Of a stretch of DNA of 64,000 bases, positions 52,001-61,700 are shown one piece after another. The translations under genes and the position numbers were made by a program. The DNA comes from Gyrodactylus bullatarudis (taxonomy: Eukaryota > Platyhelminthes > Monogenea > Gyrodactylidea > Gyrodactylidae). The stretch lies in NCBI GenBank assembly GCA_012064415.1, contig SSNU01000247.1:1302629-1366628 (forward strand), in the 5' to 3' direction. The notes beneath the pieces are model-generated. The model worked only from the letters and a program-made list of their open reading frames with translations, did no database searches and was not told the origin of the DNA. How positions within the stretch are numbered: the stretch's first letter is position 1; each line of letters starts with the position of its first letter.

Positions 52001-55000
52001 TTATAGCTTTTCATTCAGTAATTTATGATGATAATTTAAACCCTGATATCTTCCTTGAGGAAAAAACGGAGAGAGAATAGGAAAATCATTCATTCATTCG
52101 GGTAACCAGATTATCTGTTCTAGTCTCACACGAGGTAAATTCGATTATTCTTTGTTTAATCAACTTAGAATAGAAGTTAAATTCTTGGATTAGAATATTT
52201 TTTCATTCAAGCCATTGAAATACAAAGCAAGATGAATCTTGAAGTATGAGGAATAAAAGTAAAAAACAAACCATTTTCCTTGAATCTTTGTGGCTCTTTA
52301 AGGATGCCGAAAATTCCATAAGAAATTTTTTCAAGACTATGAATTTGAGCATAATTTTGTACTGAACTTTTTTCAATTTTATTCACAACTTTTTTAACAG
52401 AAATTAAACGAGTTGCATATTAAAATTCAGTCATCATTTGATTGTCCAACAACAGTTCTCTTTACCATCGATAAAAGCCCGAATAATTTGAACAAAGTTT
52501 TGTAATTTTATAAAACTCGAAAAATACCAAGCTCTAACAAATTTTTGTGCTTTTCATATATTGACGCGTAAATCTTCATTCCGGGATGAGGGAGAAAAAA
52601 AGACACAGCCTTCCCTCAAAAGATTATCGAATCTCAATTTTCTTGCTTGATAATGCTAATAGTAAATCAACCCAGTGCATATTTATTAGCGCTAATAAGT
52701 CAGTTCAAAGTCACCTATTCTTGAGGCCCCAGTAATCGTAGTCAGTAAGCTTAGTTGAACAAAGTGTTTCGATTTTTCGGTGCTGGGATATTCTGGATTG
52801 ATTTTACCAGGTAAAATGTTGGTAAGTAGTATCAAGAACCTCTGCGAGTTATTATAATAACTAATTAGTGTTCCAAGTTGAGCTATTGTCTGGTTCAATG
52901 TATAATTTGTAGAGGATTTGGGAGCTTGATAGGATGCAAGAAAGACAGCTTGAGGCCTTTTGACTTTTTAAATTAGATATAAGTTTCTACAGATTGTGAG
53001 ATTTTTCTCATCAATTTGCATAAATTTATATAAAACTTCTTTTTATTTCATCCGGTAAAAGATATTGTGGCGTATTATTTGGAAATGAAAAAATCTTTCA
53101 TTCAATAGAAATTTACTATTTTTCATTGAATTTTTCACCAATTTTACTATCTGTTATTTTATCGATGCCTTTTTTTGAAAAAAAAACCATTTCGGATATA
53201 CTCACGAGTAATTATCAACTCGATTGTTTATTGATTATAATGGAATGAAGATTGTGGACAAGTTTCTCTATAATCAATGTTGAACACATGTCTCTCTCTT
53301 TCACTTGATATGCAAAAATAAAATCCTTTTTATTGATTATCGAGAAAAGAAAAGTATAATCTACATATGGAACTAATATAAATAATGACACATGATGAAG
53401 ACTTTTTGCGTGCAATCCAAGTTATTCATAAATTGCTTCCTAAATCCTCTTGATGTATCTGGGCAAAAGACTGTAAGCAACCACTTTTCCAGACGTTTCC
53501 AATAGAAACCTTCTATACTGAAATACTGAAGGATTTCCTTCAATACATGAGACAGTTGTAGAGTGAATTACTAACTAATATGAACTGATTGAAACCTGAA
53601 CCAATCAGAACCGATCAATCTCACCGTCGTCAATTAAAATATCCTGAAAACTTTATATTTAGTTGTAGAATCTAACAGGTTAAACTGTAGTCATTTAAAA
53701 TTAGCAAATAATTACTGAATAATTGACAGCTTTGCTGTTTTATTATTAATATTTTTAACGTATAGACCTACTGATGAGTCCTTCTGTTGTCATAATAAGA
53801 TAACCAACCTATTTATCACAAACAGAACTAAGTCGTAAATCAATAAACCCTATACAATTTAATACTGTATATTTTGACAAGAATAGAACTTTGAAGGGAT
53901 ATTTCACGAGCTGATTCTATCTGATTCCTCTCTTTTTATAGTGTAGATCTTGGGCTTTTATGACTCATAGGCTGTCCCCTATTTCTAGACTTGGGGTCAT
54001 TTGCATATTTGAAATATGCTACATCAGGTAAAGAGGTTGACAGTATTCTAGAGAAAACGAGGCCGAAAGAATTTCTCCCAATTTGATATACATTAAACTC
54101 GATAGATTCAATATACAAAATTTATTCTTCATTCTTAACCAGATCGTAATACCAAAGTAGAGGATTATTTGGCCAATTCACCTGGCAAGAGTCTACAATT
54201 GCCCATAGAGAACACACCGAGGAAATCAATGAAAATGAAGCAATTAAAGAGAACTCTAGTCCAGCACAGAATGCGTAACATGAGAAATCCGAATGATGCC
54301 ATGTTTGATCCGAATGACCGACTTGTTAAAAGGGCCAGAGAAGCCAGTGAACTTCTCGTAAGGGGAATCGATAAGAGACTCCTGGTTAGAAGACCCGATT
54401 TCAGTAAATCTCTTGGTAAGTTATCTTTCTTGCTAATGCTGCTCGTTTAGTTTTACTAAAATTTGTAATAGACCTTCTTTATATCTTTATATTGCCCTTT
54501 AATAATTCACATAAATACAGGAAAAAAAGTGTTATTTTGCCAGACTGTATTAATAACACAGTGTGTAATTCATATAGAATTCAAAGTAAAGATATATTTA
54601 ACACCAGTTGTAAATTTTTTAGACTCTCTAACTCTTGGTATCCCTTGAAAAACAATGAGAGTTGAATAATTGAATGAAATTAATAATTTACAAATTATGA
54701 AAGAAATTTAATGTAGTAATACAATTTCGAGCTGGAAAGATTGAAAGTTGTAATTCATTCAAATTATTTATTTAGCTAAATAATTCAAATGGATAGATTT
54801 ACCATTTATACTTAATTTGAAGAAATTTTTTCTCGAAAATCTTACTTTTTTATCTTCCTTGGTAACCAAATCAATAAATAACTGTAATTATGTACACATT
54901 AATTTTTCTCTACATGACCTCTGCCATAATTAGTACTCTCGCTCTCTTATATTAAATTTCTCTGTTAATAAAAATGAAATTATTGATTATTTCAATCTAT

Positions 55001-55567
55001 TTTTTTCATGTCTGTATTTTTCTTTAATCTAGAGCAAGATTGATCCTAAAAAATCCTGAATATACAATATTTCGATGAGAAATTATGATGCTCTATTTAA
55101 ACTGGTCTTTTTCTCCGCCAACCATTATTGTTATTGAATTGCACTAATTAATTTGAAATTTTCTGTTTCTTAATTTCTAGAATCTCTTCAACTCCTGTTA
55201 GGGACTGATCTGAGAGACAAATATGTGATTTATAATGAATCTATTGCAGCCACTTATTCCTACACCTATTTTCATCTCATCTACAGTCTTTCATACATTT
55301 ATTTCATGTGCAAAGTGACCAATTGGTATGAGTGAGTTGGAAAACGCATGTTTTTCAAAATACTTGAAATTAGTACCATGTTTTCTACGTGTATTATAAA
55401 AATTATTATTATTTCATAATAGTCCCAAGTCAGCGAATGCCCAATCAATTCAAAAGTCATGGTCTAATGTGTTCAGTGATCTGATCCATGCCTGGTTCTT
55501 GTTTCTTGTCTACATTCTCATGACCATTTGTCCCAGTTGTCCAAAAAACAAATTTCTAGCACTGTAA
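49014..55567 (+). CDS. SERINC: SERINC/TMS1 family membrane protein with giant cytoplasmic loop
   Basis: Seven exons: 49014-49495, 49541-49740, 49779-50264, 51318-51821, 54143-54415, 55181-55331 and 55423-55567. Phase is kept, giving about 746 residues (family about 450-490). SERINC marks: the early cysteine-containing segment after the start (MGFFAHLGCCLFGP), IHRGFWFWKFLLFG matching the family H(N/R)GFWFFKF, then multiple TM helices, TGSFLAFYLAFLTFHAI, and finally TYSYTYFHLIYSLSYIYF with KVTNWYE, which equals the family YSYSFFHF...TNWY before the last helix. SERINCs are multi-pass lipid scramblase-like proteins of plasma and endomembranes. The loop preceding YSYTYF is about 330 residues instead of about 55. 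It is basic and Ser-rich (KKSKKRRRLPW, EEEELLARHLTGLF). Introns range from 38 nt to 2.3 kb; intron 3 contains a fold-back repeat. INO80B converges with 81 bp between stop codons. Confidence 0.88.
50407..50578. repeat. short inverted repeat pair in SERINC intron 3
   Basis: CATGAATAGTGGAATAATAT with GGTCTATTCG at the left pairs with ATAATAGACCATATCATTCC with ACTATAAAG at the right, about 30-bp arms around a loop of about 110 bp. Probably a small MITE. Confidence 0.6.
50612..51251. repeat. fold-back element (family A), copy 2
   Basis: The same family as 41.6 kb: the arms start with ATGCAGATGAGTATTTACTT and end with its counterpart AAATTCTCATCTTCATGTCA. Inner blocks AGCAGTTAAGTGCAGAT and CATTAGACAAAGAATTCGAA pair with the right arm, and the whole shares over 200 bp of homology with copy 1 and with 62.9 kb. 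It fills most of SERINC intron 3. Confidence 0.85.
54540..54725. repeat. fragment related to fold-back family B
   Basis: AAAGATATATTTAACACCA, GAGTTGAATAATTGAATGAA and TAATAATTTACAAATTATGA recur from the left arm of the element at 43.9 kb, in the same order. It lies in SERINC intron 5. Confidence 0.65.
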
Positions 55568-55648
55568 ACTTAAATTTTATTCACAGTCTTTTTATGTACA
55601 CAGATAAATATTATTTGGTTTTTCTTTTCTATTACAAATTATTAAATG

Positions 55649-56335
55649 TTAGTCAATATTTTTCAAATTGTCCTTATAACAGTCAAGGCTAGAGCAAAGG
55701 GGTCTCCCATTAGCTTTGGATAAGTAACTTCTTAAATTAGAACAGCCCTTGACGGAGCAGTATTTAGGGGAAAATTTTTCTTCCCTCTTATGAAGTCTGA
55801 TGGAATCAAAGATATTTACCGGAAGGGTGAGAAGCGAAGAAGGTTCATTATTCAAGGAGGAATAGATGCGAGAGTATCCTGGCTTGATCAGTTCAAGGGA
55901 TTCTTTAAGATTTCCCTTTTTTATATAATCATTTGGTTCCTTGACTAGATTTGAATCAGTGTTGACTTTTAAAAGTTTCTCAACTGTCTGCATCTTCTCC
56001 TGTTCATTTTTCTTTTGAGAGATCTCTCTTCGCTTTAAAATTTTAGCTTGTTGTATGACCAACTCTTCTTGCGTGAGATCTGGCTTGTTGAAGGACGCAT
56101 CTAAAAGACTGTGATCTATTGATCTATCTTTATCTTTTAGAGAGAGTTGACGAGCTGTCATGAATTCAGACTTTTTAGGAATTTCATCTTCAGAATCACT
56201 GAATTCCGACCCATATGGAATAGACTCCGGCTCTGAAGGTTGAGATGATTTACCATCAGGAGAGTATTCATTTATTAGCACAGATCTAGAGAGTATTTCA
56301 TCTTGAAAAGCAATGGTATCGTCAGAATCTGACAT
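55649..56335 (-). CDS. INO80B: INO80 complex subunit B (Ies2/PAPA-1 family)
   Basis: A single exon of 228 residues, shorter than human INO80B (about 356). The acidic N terminus (MSDSDD; SEFSDSEDE) is followed by FMTARQLSL, the family MTARQ motif. Next is the PAPA-1 helix (ILKRREISQKKNEQEKMQTVEKLL), matching RRxLQxxxKxEExKxQTIERL. The C-terminal zf-HIT finger has CSVKGC, then YLSKANGRPLCSSLDC and YKDNL. The protein activates the INO80 chromatin remodeller ATPase and acts in the nucleus. It converges on SERINC and lies 267 bp downstream of the LTA4H stop on the same strand. Confidence 0.9.
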   Translation of the reverse strand: MSDSDDTIAFQDEILSRSVLINEYSPDGKSSQPSEPESIPYGSEFSDSEDEIPKKSEFMTARQLSLKDKDRSIDHSLLDASFNKPDLTQEELVIQQAKILKRREISQKKNEQEKMQTVEKLLKVNTDSNLVKEPNDYIKKGNLKESLELIKPGYSRIYSSLNNEPSSLLTLPVNIFDSIRLHKREEKFSPKYCSVKGCSNLRSYLSKANGRPLCSSLDCYKDNLKNID

Positions 56336-56602
56336 TAACTCAACAATCTCAAAATAAATTTGAAATGTCGGATTATTATAACAATTATTTTATTTACATA
56401 GCTTTTGTTTAAGCGAGGTGCTTGAAAACTTTTAATTTCGAATGAGACTATTTGATTTTTCTGAAAAAAATAATCATGAGTCTAATTTAGACTGTCTAAA
56501 AGGCATATAGAGTAATTGGTTAGATTGTAAGAATTTATTAGTAACAAAATTAGAAAAGTAATAATCACATGAATAATTTATCATTTTAGATTAAATTTAG
56601 TG

Positions 56603-58631
56603 TCACAATTCAAGGTCTTTTTTGACAAGCTCAGCAAATACTGGATGCATTTCATTGACATGAGAATTATAATTTTCAACAGCAATAATTCTCTTCTCTT
56701 TCCAATCATTGAATAATCTGTAAATGAAAGTGATAATTGCATGAATAATTTTAAGTTGATACACATAAATTATTCACATACCTATACAATGGCCTGGAGT
56801 ATTTTAGAACACCCTGGCTGTTCAAAAAATCGATAGCAAACTTGATATAGCATTCTGCTTTGTTTAACAAACAAAATTTGGCAAACCTTAAACATTAGAA
56901 AAACATTTTATCAGTACGAAAAATGAATTTAAAAAAGTATTCACTCACCCGAATTGAAGACGAGCGTTCTTTGCCTCTGTGAAACGACCGAGACTATCAA
57001 TGAGTTTTAATTGATCCTCAGAGGTTTTGATGAGAGAAGCTTGACGTAGCATGTACTCAACACTCTTTGGCTCAACTTTACTCAGCCAGTTAGCAAATTC
57101 TTTCTGCTTCTCAGAGTCAGTGAAAAATTCAGGAGAACAAATTAGGGTTGCATATTGACGACAATTCTTGACACTATCGCCAACCTCTCTAAACGGTTAA
57201 ATGAGAATTTTAAAACAATCAAGGGGTACATGTCTAGTTGTCATGACTTACATGTTTGAAGTATCAGGCATCCCAGTGGCATAAAACCATTTATCAAAAT
57301 TAAAATCTTTCAATTTTTCTTCACCGTGAAAAGACTTGAAAAATAACAACCATGTCTGGGTATCTAGAGATTGATTTCTGAACTTGATAACATACGCCTT
57401 GAGCCAATCGAACATTTTCTCTTTACCCAAAATCTTTTCCAAATTGTACAATAACAAAGAACCCTTTTCATATGGCACTCTAGAGTAGGCATCGTCAGGA
57501 TGAGCTTTATTCAGAGTCGGAACAAGTTTAGTGAACTCGTGGTCAGATCCGAATTGTTCAATCGATTCTCGAAGCTCTTCTATGCCAATATTTATATGTA
57601 AATTTCTCTCTTCTGGACCAAATACTCTTTCGATAATGAGACGTTCCAAGTAAACTGTATGGCCTTCATTCAGCCAAAAATTGGCCCAGTCACAGTTGGT
57701 GACCAAGTTGCCAGTCCATGAATGGGCAATTTCATGAGCAATAACATTGACATTTGACTTATCTCCAGTTACGACAGTGGGCGTAACAAAAGTAAGACAT
57801 GGATTCTCCATTCCGCCATAGGGGAAGGTTGGCGGAAGCACCAGAATATCATAAATCTTCCATTCATAGGGTCCGCAGAAAAATTCAGCGTCCTCTATAA
57901 ATTTTTCACAAGTCCCCGAGAACTCTTGAGCACAGGCATCGAGAAACATAGGTTCAGCCCAAACAGTTGAACGAGGACCAATTTTCTTGCCTACAATTAG
58001 ACCACCAGCTATTGATAATAGATAAGCAGGAATGGGAACTTCTTGCTTGAAAAAGGTGATAGTCGAGGATTCTTTTTTCTGCTTTTTAATATTGATTCCA
58101 CCCATGAGGATGTTTAACTCAGATGGCGCTTCAACAGATGCGTCAAAGCTAAACTTGACCTGAGGGGTATCTTGACAAGGCACCAAACTCCGGGCATGAA
58201 TTGCTTGACATTGACTAAAGAAAAATGGAAATTTTTTCATTTTGGTCATATTCTTCGATAGCCATTGGAGAGCAGATGAGCATGGGGAAGTTGCAAACCT
58301 AATCAGCATCTTGATTTGACCTTCTTTCACTTCATTATTAAGAGAAATCTCTAAGCATTTACCAAGGTCATCAGAGCCCCATGATTTTATTGAGGAGACG
58401 AGTTTTTCTTTACCAATCAAGCATTCTTGTATTTGTATATCTCTTAGGTCCAATTTCTAAAAGTCAAAATTATTTTCTTACGATTATCTTGACAGGTTTT
58501 AAAATGTCGAATGTATAGGTAACAGCTCCTTGTATAATCTTCTCATCTGGTTTGACAACAAAATCAAAATCTGCATGTTTAGTCACATAAGATGTGGTAT
58601 CTGTACAACTAGATTGGTCAATTTTTATCAT
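56603..58631 (-). CDS. LTA4H: leukotriene A4 hydrolase-type M1 aminopeptidase
   Basis: Five exons: 58631-58482, 58456-57252, 57188-56949, 56886-56782 and 56717-56603. The first intron is 25 nt and the others 62-64 nt. Spliced length is 604 residues (human 611). M1 marks: GGMENP at about 264-269, the zinc site HEIAH (291-295) with the third ligand in NEGHTVYLE (Glu 314), and Tyr 374 and 379 in DAYSRVPYEKG corresponding to human 378 and 383. The C-terminal helical domain ends MHPVFAELVKKDLEL, like the family end. The enzyme is a cytosolic zinc aminopeptidase and, in vertebrates, an epoxide hydrolase making leukotriene B4. Most invertebrate members are mainly aminopeptidases. The position matching human Arg563 reads Val (QGVLKYSRP against QGRMKFTRP). 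It is divergent from the myotubularin gene. Confidence 0.95.
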
Positions 58632-58753
58632 TTTGAATTTTTTCTGACAATTATTAAAACAAATATTATCTTGAACCAGAGAAACGAAAATAAGTTGATT
58701 TGGTTTAAGCGATAATACAAATGGTATGATTTTAAAAATCAGATTTTTTACAC
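58632..58753. promoter_or_regulatory. short shared upstream region of LTA4H and the myotubularin gene
   Basis: 122 bp separate two outward-facing start codons, the third such case in the window. No TATA box or other core element is clear. Confidence 0.4.
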
Positions 58754-61700
58754 ATGAAAGCAGACAACGATTTATACCTTTTGGTCGAATTTGAAATCCC
58801 CGTTCGAGGGGTATCCAAGTTTAATCAAACTGGCCACCTCGACCAAGCAATAAGAAATAGGAAAGAACTCAAGTATTTTTCTGATCCAGAGAAGTATCTT
58901 ATCCGGAACAATTTTATCCATGAATCTGCCTCTGATTCTTGCATACCAGGATTACTAGTTTTTGATCGATGGAAAATAATTTTTATCCCTGTTATTGATT
59001 CCCTAGAAGAGAAAAAAAGGTATTTCAGTTTTAATTTAAATATAGGACAGACTTTTTAAAATGTCTTTCCAACTACAATCCGTGTATTTACAAAACCTTT
59101 TCTGGAGGACTTCCAGCACAGATTCCATTTGCAAAGATAGACTGCCTTTTGTCTGTCGATAGACACGGTCATGTAACAAAGTTTAACCCTGATATCAAAA
59201 AATGGGTTGTCACTAGCGATGGATCTGATGTAAAACAATTCGCTTCTGGGTTAAAGAACTCGGGCGATACTGTTGTTCCAAACACCTCTCACAGAATAAT
59301 TGTCTTCTCGACAGATTTCAATTCTTACAGTTTTCGTGTATGTCAAGATGCAGATAAAAACCTTCCGGGACTTGATAAGCGAAAAATTCAAAACTTTATG
59401 ACTAATTTGACGCTCTGGATGAGCAATGTGATAAAGAAAAGATGCATTGACCTGGCTCTAGAATCTCAAGAGAGACATTTGAATGAAATCGAGATTACCC
59501 TAGTCTCCCCCAATGAAATTGAGAATAATTCTTTTAAATTATTCTCGGCTTTCACCTCAAAAGATCACGTGGATTCTGAGCTAGTATGAATTCCTTATTA
59601 GTTAACCCAACTCTCTTCCAGATTATCAATAGTAAACCGGTTAGTCTTGTGGAACGTCTTCAAAAGACCTGGTTCAAAGATTATTTGAGTATTGTTAATC
59701 ATATTAATGTGATAAGAAATCACAAATTTGAAATTTGTTCCACCTATGCCTATGAAGTGTGTGGACTGTTGCTGACAAAATATCACAGTACTGAAATAAA
59801 AATGCAGGTTTGTTGAATTTGTCAATTTTTTCCCTTCTTTTCAGCAAGAACGTCAAAACTTTGCTGGAGACAGATTTCCTGTTATTGTAGGTAGAATGAA
59901 GAAAATAAAGCCTACAACTGGTTGTGTTTATCTCTTTCGATGCGGCCATATAAAAGAATTATTCGAAAAGACGCTTTCTCAAAAGTTTCAGCATGTCGAA
60001 AGAATTGTCTTGGTTACATTCAAAGAGACACACGAGAAGAACAACCTCTTCACAAGTGAAGAAAATGTTGACAAAAGCTTCGAGAGGGATTCCTTCTATG
60101 AGAATGCTGAATCGGATTCAATCATCTTGAAGAGAGAATTCTACGGACCAAGTCCTAGAGCCCTAGAGACCTCTCTATCACAGCTGGGATCATTGATTAA
60201 ATTGCCACAGGTCAAAACTTCTGGTAAACTACACGACAAAGTCGAAGATGATGCTAAAGATGTTGAGACAAATCATAGAAACTCTGTCATTTCCATTGGA
60301 AACTGTGATTTATCTCAGGAACCAGGAAATATGTTGGTTAAATTAAGTCCTCTTGTAAATCAAAGATCTGTTAGCAATTATTTCTCTAGGCCAAACGATG
60401 ATTACAATCTAAACGTCAGACGTCCCGTATCGCCGAGTACAATGTCCCTCTATACTCCCGGCAAGAAGGTGTCTAGGGAAAAGACCATCTCTCAATACTT
60501 TAATAGACTCAGCTCTAATGGATTTCTCAAGGTAAGTAATCTACTCAAATGTCATGACCTTTTTTCCCATCTTGATGGCAACTACTATTCTCAAAAATAA
60601 GCCCATTCAATGTCTCTCTAATTATCATCTAGTGCTTCGTTAGTGTAAGTCGCATAACCCAGCTGTGAGGTTTTCTTCTTTGAAGCAAAAGATTGCTAGC
60701 TGTAGTTAATTATTAATTAAAGAAAGAAAGAATTCGTAATGCATAAAATAAAAATTGTTAAATGAAATTCTTCATCCAGTGTCTCAAAGGTGTAAGTCAA
60801 CTTTTGCTTTTCTCTCCAAGACATTCCATGAATTTTTTTTCAATAAAATTCAAGCATGCTCTCAAGTATTATTCTAAAGATTTTTAGAAATAATCAATAT
60901 TGAATTATTTCTTTGTATTAGTGAATTGACTTTTTCAATTAAATTATCTAAACTCAAACAGATCCAAGATCATATTTAATACATGGTCAAATCTGATTGG
61001 CTAGAGGTTGTAGTAATTTAATTGGTTGTTTGTAATCATTCCAAGATAGTAAAGCTGTGCTTCGTTAAAACTATGTATTATAATACATAATTATGATCTA
61101 TTTTTAAAAGCAAATAAATTCGATTATAATGACGTATGCCGAATAAAAAGTTTTTATCTATAAACAGAATCATTCATGGCTAACAGTGTCGTAAAGTTTT
61201 GAGAAAGGAAATCAATTTTTACTAATTAATCAAATGAATCTGTAGTGTAATCAACATGAAATGTACAAGACTGCCTGTTTTTATCGATTAAACTTTTCTT
61301 TCGTCTTGGTTTAATAGGTTAGTTTCTTGAAAAATCCATAAAAGAAACAAGTCATTCCTGTTGTTGCATATTGAAAAGAAGCTGATACATATGTACAACG
61401 TATGACATTTCTCTCTACATTGATTTAAAAGAAAAAAGTATTCATTCTTTCTATCACGTTTTTGTTAACAACTATTGGATTATGAGTTGATCACTTTGTC
61501 AATTTGTGTTACAAAGAGAAATTTGATTTAACCGCATAAAAACCAGTTAAAGTCTTGATTTATCTGCCGGTTGCAAATAGCTATATATATTTATTTTTGA
61601 ATTCATTCATGAAAAAACTTGCTATCAGATGTTCCGTTAGGTCTAAACACATACACTTGTCATAACTTTTGACTGATGAGGAATAGAACAGTATCTAATC

